NCBI RefSeq assembly: GCF_011064615.1
Contig: NZ_JAALJH010000058.1
Location: forward strand, 1 to 62,313
Direction: 5' to 3'
Source of the DNA: Aquisphaera insulae
GTDB taxonomy: Bacteria > Planctomycetota > Planctomycetia > Isosphaerales > Isosphaeraceae
DNA length: 62,313 nt
Shown: piece after piece, positions 17,079 through 26,800 of the stretch
Position numbering within the stretch: the first letter of the stretch is position 1
Layout of the letters: each line of letters begins with the position of its first letter
The notes under the pieces: generated by a model
Told to the model about the DNA's origin: nothing
The model's input: the letters and a program-made list of their open reading frames with translations, nothing else
Database searches by the model: none
Program-made: the position numbers and the translations under genes

Positions 17079-19910
17079 ATGAGAAGACCGATCGGCGTGG
17101 CGATCGTGCTGGCGAGCTTCCCTCTCGGGACGGCCCGGGCCGGCGAGCCTCCGGCGGACCGGGCGGCGCGGCTCCAGAAGGGGCGAGCCGTCCTGGTGGA
17201 GTCGTGCGTCTCCTGCCACAACGCGGACCAGAAGAAGGGGAAGCTCGACCTGACGCGGCCGGCGACGGCCCTCGCCGGGGGCGAGTCCGGGCCGGCGATC
17301 GTGCCGGGCAAGGCCGGCGAGAGCCTGGCCGTGGAGAAGGTCGAGGCCGGCGAGATGCCGCCGAAGGGCCGCCTCGAGCCCGCCCAGGTGGAGGCCCTCC
17401 GGGCCTGGATCGACGCCGGCGCGAGCTACCCGGCCGAGCCGCTAACCTCTCCTCGCGCCGGGGCCGACTGGTGGTCCTTGCGGCCGATCGCGCGGCCGAG
17501 CCCGCCGGCCTTGGCGCCGGCCGACGCGGCCCTCGCCCGCAACCCGATCGACGCCTTCCTCCTGGCGGAGCTCCGCCGCAAGGGGATCGACCCCGCGCCG
17601 GAGGCCGATCGCCGCGACCTCATCCGCCGGCTCAGCTTCGACCTGATCGGCCTGCCGCCGGCGCCGGAGGAGGTCGAGCGGTTCGTCGCGGATCGCGACC
17701 CGATGGCGTACGAACACCTCGTCGATCGCCTGCTCGCCTCGCCCCAGCACGGCGAGCGCTGGGGGCGGCACTGGCTGGACGTCGTCCGCTTCGGCGAGAG
17801 CGAGGGCTACGAGACGAACATGCCGCGGTTCAACGCCTGGCCCTATCGCGACTATGTCATCCGGGCCTTCAATCGCGACACCCCGTTCCCCCGGTTCGTC
17901 CTCGAGCACCTCGCCGGCGATGCGCTGGGCGACGGCGACCGGGCCGACTGGCTGACCCGGGCCGCGACCGGCTTCCTGGTCGGCGGCACGCACGACATCG
18001 TCGGCAACCAGACGATCGAGGGGATGAAGCAGCAGCGGGTCGACGACCTGGACGACATCATCACGGCCACGGCGACCGGCTTCCTCGGCCTGACGGCCAA
18101 CTGCGCCCGCTGCCACGACCACAAGTTCGACCCGATCACCCAGCGCGATTACTACGGGCTCCAGGCCGTCCTCGCCGGCGTCCAGCACGGCTCCCGGCAG
18201 GTCGACGCTCCGGACGCGCCGGCCCGCCGCGAGGCCGCGGCGCGGATCGGCCGGGAGCTCGCCGCCATCGACCGGCAGCTCGACGAGATCGAGCCGCTTG
18301 CGCTGGCCGGCGAGGAGCGCGTCCGGGCGGCCGGTGGGAGCGACGAGGCGTCGCACGAGCGCCGGCCCAGGTCGGCGGTCGGCCCGCTCCGGAACGTCGA
18401 GCGGTTCCGGCCGCGACTCGCCCGGATGGTCCGCTTCACGGTCCTGGCGACGAACACCGGGAGCGAGCCGTGCGTGGACGAGGTCGAGGTGATGACCGCG
18501 GGCGATGCGCCGCGGAACGTGGCCCTGGCGGCGGCCGGCGGCAAGGCCGCGGCGTCGTCCGAATACCCGGACGCGGCCATCCACAAGGTCCCCCACCTCA
18601 ACGACGGCCTGACCGGGAACGATCATAGCTGGATCTCCCGCGAGCCCGGCCGCGGATCGTTCACGGTCGAATGGCCGCGGGCGGTCCTCGTCGACCGGAT
18701 CGTCTGGTCCCGCGACCGCAACGGGGCCTATGCCGATCGGCTGGCGACGAACTATCGCGTCGAGGTCGCCGAGGCGGCCGGCGCCTGGCAGGTCGTCGCC
18801 TCGTCGGCCGACCGGGTCCCGGAGGGCGCCGCCGCGGCCGAGGACTCCGACAGGTCCCGCCGGGCCGAGCTGCTGGCCCGCCAGGCGAGCCTGCGGGCGA
18901 GGCTGGGCGAGCTCGGCCCGACGATCTCGGTCTACGCCGGCACCTTCGCCCAGCCCGGCCCGACTCACCTGCTGCGGCGGGGCGACCCGATGCAGCCGGG
19001 CGCGGAGGTCGTCCCCTCGGGCATCGCCGCGGTCCGGCCCGCGCTCACCATCCCGGCGACCGCCGCGGAGAAGGATCGCCGGCTGGCGCTGGCGCGGTGG
19101 ATCGGCGACCCGGCGAATCCCCTGCCGGCCCGGGTGATGGTCAACCGCGCCTGGCTGCACCACTTCGGCCAGGGGATCGTCTCCACGCCCAGCGACTTCG
19201 GCTTCAACGGCGGGCCGCCCTCGCACCCGGAGCTGCTGGACTGGCTGGCGTCGCGGTACATCGACGAGGGCTGGCGGCTCAAGCCGATCCATCGGCTGAT
19301 CGTCACCTCGGCGGCCTACCGGCGATCGGGCCGGGCCGACCCGAGGGCCCTGGCCGTGGACGCGGGCAATCGCCTGCTCTGGAGGATGCCGCCGCGACGA
19401 CTCGAGGCGGAGCCGCTGCGCGACGCGATCCTCGCCTGCTCCGGCCAGCTCGACCCGACGATGGGCGGGCCGGGGTACAACATCTGGGAGAAGAACACGA
19501 ATTACGTGGCGGTGTACCGGCCGCGGGCCTCGCTCGGCCCCGACGCCTTCCGCCGGATGATCTACCAGTTCAAGCCCAGGAGCCAGGAAGACCCGACCTT
19601 CGGGGCCTTCGACTGCCCCGGCGGGGCGCTCGTGACGCCCCGGCGGAACGCATCGACGACGGCCCTCCAGGCCCTCAATCTGCTCAACAGCGAATTCGTC
19701 GCGGACCAGGCGGGGCGGTTCGCGGAGCGGCTCCGCCGCGAGGGGGGCGAGGCGGCGGAATCCCAGGCGCGACGGGGCTTCCTGCTGGCCTTCGGCCGGG
19801 AGCCTTCAGCCGGCGAGGAGGCGGCGGCGGCGGCCCTCATCCGCGAACGTGGCGCCGCGGCGATCTGCCGGGCCCTGTACAATGCCAACGAGTTCGTGTT
19901 CGTGCCCTGA
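17079..19910 (+). CDS. Planctomycete cytochrome c / DUF1549 / DUF1553 protein (PSCyt1 type)
   Basis: The 943-residue exported protein has a signal peptide (residues 1-22) and one haem c site, CVSCH at residues 43-47, with the distal methionine likely in GEMPPKG. A DUF1549 domain follows (DAFLLAELRRKGI, then LSFDLIGLPPAPEE). A second potential haem site, CARCHDHKFDPI, is typical of the family. A central discoidin-like insert lies near NVALAAAGG...NDGLTGN, and a C-terminal DUF1553 domain includes VMVNRAWLHHFGQGIV, PSHPELLDWLA and PRRLEAEPLRDAI. These proteins are a planctomycete/verrucomicrobial hallmark and are thought to act in periplasmic degradation of complex polysaccharides. They usually sit beside a DUF1501 gene, which is missing here. 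Confidence 0.93.
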   Translation: MRRPIGVAIVLASFPLGTARAGEPPADRAARLQKGRAVLVESCVSCHNADQKKGKLDLTRPATALAGGESGPAIVPGKAGESLAVEKVEAGEMPPKGRLEPAQVEALRAWIDAGASYPAEPLTSPRAGADWWSLRPIARPSPPALAPADAALARNPIDAFLLAELRRKGIDPAPEADRRDLIRRLSFDLIGLPPAPEEVERFVADRDPMAYEHLVDRLLASPQHGERWGRHWLDVVRFGESEGYETNMPRFNAWPYRDYVIRAFNRDTPFPRFVLEHLAGDALGDGDRADWLTRAATGFLVGGTHDIVGNQTIEGMKQQRVDDLDDIITATATGFLGLTANCARCHDHKFDPITQRDYYGLQAVLAGVQHGSRQVDAPDAPARREAAARIGRELAAIDRQLDEIEPLALAGEERVRAAGGSDEASHERRPRSAVGPLRNVERFRPRLARMVRFTVLATNTGSEPCVDEVEVMTAGDAPRNVALAAAGGKAAASSEYPDAAIHKVPHLNDGLTGNDHSWISREPGRGSFTVEWPRAVLVDRIVWSRDRNGAYADRLATNYRVEVAEAAGAWQVVASSADRVPEGAAAAEDSDRSRRAELLARQASLRARLGELGPTISVYAGTFAQPGPTHLLRRGDPMQPGAEVVPSGIAAVRPALTIPATAAEKDRRLALARWIGDPANPLPARVMVNRAWLHHFGQGIVSTPSDFGFNGGPPSHPELLDWLASRYIDEGWRLKPIHRLIVTSAAYRRSGRADPRALAVDAGNRLLWRMPPRRLEAEPLRDAILACSGQLDPTMGGPGYNIWEKNTNYVAVYRPRASLGPDAFRRMIYQFKPRSQEDPTFGAFDCPGGALVTPRRNASTTALQALNLLNSEFVADQAGRFAERLRREGGEAAESQARRGFLLAFGREPSAGEEAAAAALIRERGAAAICRALYNANEFVFVP

Positions 19911-19965
19911 GGCCCGCCCGTTCGGGCCGGCGGGGACGGATGGACGCAGGGAGACCGTCGGGATC

Positions 19966-22026
19966 ATGAGAGGCATCATCCGCAACGGACTGGCGATCGG
20001 CATCATCCTCGTGGCGGCGTCCCGGCCCTCGACGAGCGGGCAGGAGCCGCCGGCGTCCTCCCCGTCGACGACCCCGTCTCCGGCCCCGACCCCGACTTCA
20101 ACTCCGGCGACCGCCCCGGCGGCGGCGGCCGTCGCCGCGATGCCGGTGCCGGACAGCATCCGCGCGGAGGGGGTGCCGCCGGTCCCCGCGAGCCTGTCGG
20201 CGGAGCTCCGTCGGTATCAGAACATCCGCACGGCGAGCTTCCAGGGATGGGACGACACGAGGCCCCGCGCGGTCTACATCACGACGCGGTTCGCCGACGT
20301 CCCCCAGGTGCATCACGTCGCCTCGCCGGGCGCGGCCCGGCGGCAGCTCACGTTCGGCGACGAGCGGATCCTCTCGGTCCACCCCCAGCCGGGGCACGAT
20401 CGGTTCCTCTACGCGACCGACGAGGGGGGCGGGGAGAACTACCAGCTCTTCCTCCAGGACCGGACCGGCGGCGAGCCGCGGCGGATCAGCGAGCCGAAGA
20501 CGCGGAACACCGGGGCGAGCTGGTCCCCCTCCGGCGAGCTCCTCGCCTGGAGCAGCAACGCCCGCAACGGCAAGGACATGGACATCTACGTCGCCTCGCC
20601 CGCCGACCCCCACTTCCGCCGCCTCCTCAAGCAGGTCTCCGGCGACTGGTCGGTCACCGGCTGGTCCCCCGACGAGACCAGGCTCGTCGCCGAGGAGACG
20701 ATCTCGATCAACGAATCCTACATCTACCTCATCGAGATCGACACCGGGAAGACGACCCCGATCACGCCGAGGCGCGGCGACGCGAAGGCGGAGCCCGTCG
20801 CCGCCGGGGGCGCCATGTGGTCCAAGGACGGCAAGTCCATCTACTACCTGAGCGACCGCGACTCGGAATTCCGCCGGCTGGTCCGGCGCGACCTGGTGGC
20901 GGGGGGCGATTCGGTCGTCACCGGCGCGATCCCCTGGGACATCGAGTCCTACGACCTGAGCGACGACGGGACGCGGATCGCCGTGGTCGCCAACGAGGAC
21001 GGCTCGGACGTCCTGCACGTGCTGAGCGCCGCCACGTCCGCGGAGGTCCCCGCCCGCCAGCCCGCGCCGGGGCAGATCTCCGGCCTGGCCTTCCGCAAGG
21101 GGAGCCACGAGCTGGGCTTCACGCTCAGCTCGGCCCGCGGGGCGCCGGACGTCTACTCGATGGACCTCAACCAGGGGCGGCTCGATCGCTGGACCGACAG
21201 CGAGGCGGGCGGCCTGGACACGCTGGCGTGCGTCGAGCCGACCCTGATCCACTACTCGACGTATGATGATCGGAAGATCCCGGCCTTCGTGTACCGCCCG
21301 CCGGCCGGCCGTTTCCCCGGGCCGAGGCCGGTGCTGATCGACATCCACGGCGGCCCGGAGTCGCAGTTCCGGCCGGGCTTCCTGGGCCGGTCGAACTACC
21401 TGGTCAACGACCTGGGGCTGGTGCTGATCATGCCGAACGTCCGGGGATCCTCCGGCTACGGCAAGACCTACGTGAAGCTGGACAACGGCATGCTCCGCGA
21501 GGGGCCCGTGAAGGACATCGGCGAGCTGCTCGACTGGATCGCCGAGCAGCCCGACCTGGACAAATCGCGGGTGGGCGTCGTCGGCGGCTCGTACGGCGGC
21601 TTCATGTCGCTGGCGGTGCAGACCAAGTACAACGAGCGGATCAAGGCGGGGATCGACATCGTCGGCATCTCCAACTTCGTCACGTTCCTGAAGAACACCC
21701 AGGGCTATCGCCGTGACCTCCGCCGCGCGGAGTATGGCGACGAGCGCGACCCCGCGATGCGGGCGTTCCTGGAGCGGGTGTCGCCGCTCTCCCAGGCGGG
21801 GAAGATCCGCACGCCGATCCTGGTCGTCCAGGGCCAGAACGACCCGCGAGTGCCCCTCTCCGAGGCGGAGCAGGTCGTCGCCGCCGTCCGGAAGAACGAC
21901 GTGCCGGTCTGGTATGTCGTGGGCAAGAACGAGGGGCACGGGTTCGCCCGCAAGCCGAACCAGGATTACCTCCAGGCCGTCGAGGTGCTGTTCCTCCGCA
22001 GGTTCCTGCTGGGCGAGAAGGAGTGA
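19966..22026 (+). CDS. Exported S9 family peptidase (prolyl oligopeptidase type)
   Basis: The start at ATG 19966 gives 686 residues. A signal peptide (about 1-25) is followed by a Pro/Ser/Thr-rich linker (27-55) made of PSPAPTPTSTP-like sequence. A beta-propeller region with WD40/TolB-like repeats (NTGASWSPSGELLAW, SVTGWSPDETRLV, MWSKDGKSIYY) spans about 90-430. The C-terminal catalytic domain has the Ser-Asp-His triad: S542 in GGSYGG, D626 in QGQNDPRVP and H658 in EGHGFAR. It should cleave short peptides outside the cytoplasm. The gene follows PSCyt1 at 55 bases in the same direction and is closed by the large palindrome at 22051-22109. Confidence 0.93.
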   Translation: MRGIIRNGLAIGIILVAASRPSTSGQEPPASSPSTTPSPAPTPTSTPATAPAAAAVAAMPVPDSIRAEGVPPVPASLSAELRRYQNIRTASFQGWDDTRPRAVYITTRFADVPQVHHVASPGAARRQLTFGDERILSVHPQPGHDRFLYATDEGGGENYQLFLQDRTGGEPRRISEPKTRNTGASWSPSGELLAWSSNARNGKDMDIYVASPADPHFRRLLKQVSGDWSVTGWSPDETRLVAEETISINESYIYLIEIDTGKTTPITPRRGDAKAEPVAAGGAMWSKDGKSIYYLSDRDSEFRRLVRRDLVAGGDSVVTGAIPWDIESYDLSDDGTRIAVVANEDGSDVLHVLSAATSAEVPARQPAPGQISGLAFRKGSHELGFTLSSARGAPDVYSMDLNQGRLDRWTDSEAGGLDTLACVEPTLIHYSTYDDRKIPAFVYRPPAGRFPGPRPVLIDIHGGPESQFRPGFLGRSNYLVNDLGLVLIMPNVRGSSGYGKTYVKLDNGMLREGPVKDIGELLDWIAEQPDLDKSRVGVVGGSYGGFMSLAVQTKYNERIKAGIDIVGISNFVTFLKNTQGYRRDLRRAEYGDERDPAMRAFLERVSPLSQAGKIRTPILVVQGQNDPRVPLSEAEQVVAAVRKNDVPVWYVVGKNEGHGFARKPNQDYLQAVEVLFLRRFLLGEKE

Positions 22027-22050
22027 GGGTGTAGGGCCTGCCGCAAGCAT

Positions 22051-22109
22051 CGGGAGGGCGAGGCCCCGGCCACGCCCCACGCCGGCTCGGCCGGGGCCTC
22101 GCCCTCCCG
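22051..22109. repeat. Palindromic repeat of the REGEAPAEP type
   Basis: A perfect 21-base inverted repeat (arms 22051-22071 and 22089-22109, beginning CGGGAGGGCGAGG) is separated by a 17-base loop. Read from the minus strand it encodes PREGEAPAEPA, a translation that recurs in planctomycete annotation as a false-gene artefact (from memory). It lies 24 bases after the S9 peptidase stop and could also act as its terminator. Confidence 0.7.
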
Positions 22110-22192
22110 TGGCAGGATTCTAGGCCGGTTGCGTATGAAGGCACGGGCGGGGGATTGCGCCCCCGGCAAGCCGCAGGACGGGAGCCACGGCG

Positions 22193-23845
22193 ATGAGCCA
22201 ACCGCAGATGCTGAAGCCCAGCCTCGACCTGGTCACTCCCGAAGGCCGGCGGAGCGTCGAGATCGCCGGGACGGACTTCCACGTGGGCCGGCTCGCCAAC
22301 ATGGACCTCTTCCTGGACAACCCGCACGTCTCCCGCCCCCACGCGCGGATCCAGCGGCGGGACGACGGGTCGTATGAGATCGTCGACCTCAAGAGCCAGA
22401 ACGGCACGTTCCTCAACGGCAAGAAGATCGTGCCCTACGAGCCGAGGCGGCTGCGCGACGGCGATCACATCCGGATCGTCCCGTTCGACATCTACTACCG
22501 CCACCCCGGGCCGGTCATCCACGAGCCGAAGGACGACCACACGACCGTGCTCCGGACGCTCGACGACCTCAGCTCGGAGCGGCTGGTCAAGCGGTCCTCG
22601 CACCCGGCGGCGGCCTTCCGGGCGGTGCTCGAGGTGGTCCGGTCCCTGTCCGGCGGCGGGGACCTCGGGGATGTCCTCAGCCGGGCGGTCGACGGCCTGA
22701 TGCGGGTCTTCCCCCAGGCGGAGCGCGGGTTCATCGTCCTGGCCAAGGACGACGGCTCCGTCCCGCTGGCCGCCTTCCGGAACACCCAGGCGGACCCGTC
22801 GGTCCCGACCCTGAGCCGGACGATCCGGGCGCGGGTCCTGCGCGACGGCCAGGCCGTGCTGATCAAGGACATCGCCATCGAGGGGGACGGCGAGGGGAGC
22901 CTGCAATCGACGATCCGGTCGGCGATCTGCGTCCCCTTGCAGTCGCACGACGGCCGCCGCATCGGCATGGTGCAGCTCGACCGCCTGGCGGAGCACGACG
23001 ACTTCCAGGAGAGCGACCTGGACCTCCTGGCCGCGCTCGGGGTGCCGATCGGGGTGGCGGTGGAGAACGATCAGCTCCTCAAGGAGCGGGCCTCGTGGAC
23101 GGCCGCCCGCGAGATCCAGCGTGCCCTCCTGCCGCAGGCGAGGCCGGCGATCCCCGGCTATACCTTCTGGGAATGCTATCGGCCCGCGGAGGACGTCGGC
23201 GGGGACCTCTATGACTACATCCCCGTCAAGGGGGACGTGTCCGCCGCGGGGGGGGACGGCCCGCACTCGGGCCACTGGGCGATCACCCTGGGGGACGTGG
23301 CGGGCAAGGGGATGCCGGCCGCCCTGATCATGGCGGGGATCAGCCCGGAGGTCCGCCACCTGGCGCGCGCCGGCGTCCCGGTCGGCGAGGCCCTCTCGCG
23401 GGTCAACCGGCACTTCTACGAGCACGGCGTCCAGGGCCGCTTCGTCACCCTCTTGATCGGCATCATCGACCCGGAGCGGCACGAGCTGGTCCTGGCGGTC
23501 GGGGGCCACCCGCACGCCCTGCTCCGCCGCTCCGACGGCACGTACGAGGACCTCGCCGCGACCGGCTCCGGCCCCCCCCTGGGCGTCTTCCCGGAGCCCG
23601 TCTACAAGGCCCGGACCTTCACGCTGGAGCGAGGCGACGTCGTGGTCTTCTACTCCGACGGCGTGATCGACGCGATGGACCATTCCAACGAGCGTTTCGG
23701 CGCCCAGCGGCTGGAGTCGGCGCTGGTCTCCGCCCCCCCCGGGGTCGCCGGGGTGGGGGAGGCGATCCTCTCCTCCGTCCGCGACCACTTCGCCGGGCGA
23801 TCCCAGTTCGACGACATCACCATCGTCTGCTTCGGCCGGGACTGA
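22193..23845 (+). CDS. FHA-GAF-PP2C (SpoIIE/RsbU-type) phosphatase
   Basis: The 550-residue cytoplasmic protein has three domains. An FHA phosphopeptide-binding domain (about 8-100) shows VGRLANMDLFLDNPHVSRPHARI and SQNGTFLNGKKI. A GAF-type sensor (about 140-300) follows. A SpoIIE/RsbU-type PP2C domain (about 320-550) has EDVGGDLYDY, GDVAGKGMPAAL and the metal-binding SRFGAQR...FDDITIVC end. It should dephosphorylate Ser/Thr proteins such as anti-sigma-factor antagonists. The FHA domain predicts control by a Ser/Thr kinase, and the kinase gene converging on it from 27232 is a natural candidate partner (inference). ATG 22193 has GGGAG eight bases upstream. Confidence 0.93.
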   Translation: MSQPQMLKPSLDLVTPEGRRSVEIAGTDFHVGRLANMDLFLDNPHVSRPHARIQRRDDGSYEIVDLKSQNGTFLNGKKIVPYEPRRLRDGDHIRIVPFDIYYRHPGPVIHEPKDDHTTVLRTLDDLSSERLVKRSSHPAAAFRAVLEVVRSLSGGGDLGDVLSRAVDGLMRVFPQAERGFIVLAKDDGSVPLAAFRNTQADPSVPTLSRTIRARVLRDGQAVLIKDIAIEGDGEGSLQSTIRSAICVPLQSHDGRRIGMVQLDRLAEHDDFQESDLDLLAALGVPIGVAVENDQLLKERASWTAAREIQRALLPQARPAIPGYTFWECYRPAEDVGGDLYDYIPVKGDVSAAGGDGPHSGHWAITLGDVAGKGMPAALIMAGISPEVRHLARAGVPVGEALSRVNRHFYEHGVQGRFVTLLIGIIDPERHELVLAVGGHPHALLRRSDGTYEDLAATGSGPPLGVFPEPVYKARTFTLERGDVVVFYSDGVIDAMDHSNERFGAQRLESALVSAPPGVAGVGEAILSSVRDHFAGRSQFDDITIVCFGRD

Positions 23846-23866
23846 GGCGGGTCGAGGGCCGGCGGC

Positions 23867-26800
23867 CTATTCGGAGACGAGCATCGCCTTGCGGAACTCC
23901 GCGAGGATGGGGTCGATCTGCCGGCGGACGGGATCGAAGGCCCGTTCCATGCGATACCACTCCTCGTACCGGGCGTTGCTCTGGAAGGCCTTGAAGAGGT
24001 ACTGGGCCGATTCCTCGAGGCGGGACGGGTCGGTCCGTCCGGCCACCGCCATGACCCTGGCCAGGGAATATCGCACCCGGCTGATCGGGAGATCGGCGTC
24101 GCGGCAGACCCGGTAGACGCGGAGCACCATCGTCATGGCGTCGGCGACGTAGCCCTGGTCGGCGAACCGGTTGGCGGCGAGGAGGAACAGGTTGCGCTCG
24201 TCGTCGTGCGCGAGGTAGGCGTCCAGGCCGGGATGTTCGAGGACGCGGGCGAGGTCCTCGCGGGCGTCGTCGGGGTGGCCCCGGAGGAGCTCCAGCATCC
24301 GGGAGATCCGGGCATTGAGGTGGCCGGGATCCAGGGTCAGCACCTTGCCGAGCTCGGCCTCGGTGATCGCGAGCATCCCGGCCCAGGGGGCGGCCGTGCT
24401 CGTCGCCGCGGCACCCGCCCCGCTCGAGGCCCCGGCAGCCCCCCGCGACTGGGGCGTCGCCTCGCCGCGGCGACGGATCTCGTCGCTGGCGAGCCGGGTG
24501 ATGTTCGCGGCCAGCCTGGACCGGGCGTCGAGCTCGTCGCGGACCATCGCCTCCGGGATCTCGGCGTCGGCTCCGTGGCCCGCCGCCTGGGCGGTGATGG
24601 GCCGGAAAGTGAGCGCGACCAGCGGGTCCTCCGAGGCGTCGACCCGGGGCTCCACGGCGGGTGCGGCGGCGGTTCGCGGGGCCGGGGAACGGCCCCGAGA
24701 CCTGGCGAGCATCTCGAAGCGCTCGATGTCGGCGGCGACGCCCCCCGCCTCGCCCCGCTCGGTCCGGATGAAGGCCCGCGACCGGTAGAACTCGGCGTGG
24801 TTGGGGGCCAGGTCGAGGGCGCGGTCGCATTCCCGCATCGCCTCGTCGAGGCGTCCGAGACGCCAGAGGCAGGAGGCGTACTGGCCGTGGAGGGCGGCAT
24901 TCCCGGGCCTGCGGGCCAGGCAGTGGTCCAGATGTCCGGCCGCGTCCGACCACCTCCGGAGGTGGAAGCAGACGACCGCCGCCCGGTAGTGGGCCCAGAA
25001 CGAGTCGGGATGACGGTCGAGCACGTTCTGGTAGTGCCCGAGGGCGGCGAGGGGGGAATCCGGCCCGTCGGCCAGCTCGTCCGTGAGGCCCTGGATGTAC
25101 TCGCTGGCGTCGGAGCCCTTGGGCCCGGCCTGCCCCGCGGCGACGGCTCGGCCCGCCGGCGCGGTCGGGATCGCCGGCGACAACCGCGAGGCGGCGAGCT
25201 GCTGGCGGAGCCGCCGCCGCAGCGGCTCCAGGGCGGGGAGCGAGAGGCTCGGATCGGCTCGATCCAGGGCGTCCGCGGCCTGCATCCATCGGCCCGGAGC
25301 ATCGGGCTGCAGGCCCAGGTCCCGGGCGTAGCGGAAGGCCTGCTCCATGAGCCAGATCTCGAGGTCGAAGCGGTCGTCGGCGGGGAGGCTGAGGAATTCA
25401 TCGGCCCGCCGCCAGTCGTCGCCGCCGAGGACGTCGTAGTCCCGCAGCGTGTCGGCCGCCGCCGCGACCTGGTCGCGGCTCTCCCGGGCGGCCAGGAGCA
25501 GCCCTTCCGGGCGGCGGAACCGGAAGACGGTCGGATCCAGGGTGTCCCAGTGCTGGGCCAGCCGGTGCAGGGAGCGATCGCGGAGGAACGACTGCGAGGC
25601 CCGGTACGCCAGCCCCGTGGTGAGCAGGCAGACGATCAGCGCCAGGCCGGCGACGGCCAGGGTGCGGCGTCGCCGGCGGATCAGGCGGGGGAGGGCGTCC
25701 GCCCAGAATGGCTCGCGGGTATAGGCGGGGGGGCGGTCGGTCCGCCATCGGTCCAGGTCCTCGGCCATCTCCAGGCCCCTCCGGTAGCGGTCGGACGGCG
25801 CCGTGGCGAGGCACCGCTCCAGGATGTGGCGGAGCCCGCGTGGGATCCGCCGGCCTCCCCGCTCCTCGGCGTCGCGGATGATCGCCGCTGCGCCCTGCTC
25901 ACGAAGGATCGCGTAATCCGTGGCGACGGCCGTGATCCCTCGTCTCCGGGCCGCCGGTCCGGGGGACGACGCGGCCGAGCCGGTGAGCGCCTCGAGGAGG
26001 ACCATCCCCAGCGAGAAGAGGTCCGAACGGTGGGGGGCCAGGGCCGCCTCCGTCGTCGCGGGCTTGGTCATCGCCGCCGGCTCGTCGCCGAGGTCTCCGC
26101 CGAGATCTCCGGCCTCGACTTCGGTCTCGGGTCCCGCGTCGTCGTCGTCGTCGACGAACCGGGTCGCGAGGGCGCGGAGCCGCTCCGGGGCCATGTAAGC
26201 GAGGGTGCCGCCGACCTCGGCCGGCGGGCCGGCGGGCCGGGACGACCAGTCCTGGGAGAGGTTGAAGTCCAGGAGCATGGGGATGCCGTCGGCCGTCAGG
26301 AGGATGTTCGAGGGCTTGACGTCGCCGTGCGACACCCCCTTGCCGAAGGCGTGGTCGAGGGCCTCCACCAGCCTCGCGGCGATCCAGGCCAGGGTGTGGT
26401 CATCGCCCAGGCGGGCGAGCAGCTCGCGGGAAGGGCTGGCCTGTTCGCCCGCCGAGTACTCGGGGGCGGCCACCGCGTCCAGATCGCGGAGGAGGCCCCC
26501 GCGAGAGGGCGACGGGCCCCCCGCCGCGCGGCGGCGGTCGAGCACCGAGGAGAGCGTCGCCCCCCCCAGGAAGGACATGCAGAGGAGCTGGAAGGCGCCG
26601 TCGTTGACCTCGGCGTGGAAGAGGATCTCGACGATGTGGGGGTGCCGCACGCGGGCCAGCAGCCAGGGCTCGCGGGTCCGCCTGGTGGAGAGCTTCACCA
26701 CGACCTGGCGATACTCGAGGTCCGCCTGCTCGGCGACGAAGACGCGGGCGAACGAGCCGCGGCCGATCTCGCGGCGGAGGAGATACGGGCCGATCTCGTC

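Noticed and set aside
17442..19292. 616-codon minus-strand frame inside PSCyt1
   Set aside because: Same compositional shadow effect; no start with ribosome site and no recognisable motif.
20098..22080. 660-codon minus-strand frame opposite the S9 peptidase
   Set aside because: Antisense shadow of a gene with a complete catalytic triad; it also runs through the palindromic repeat.
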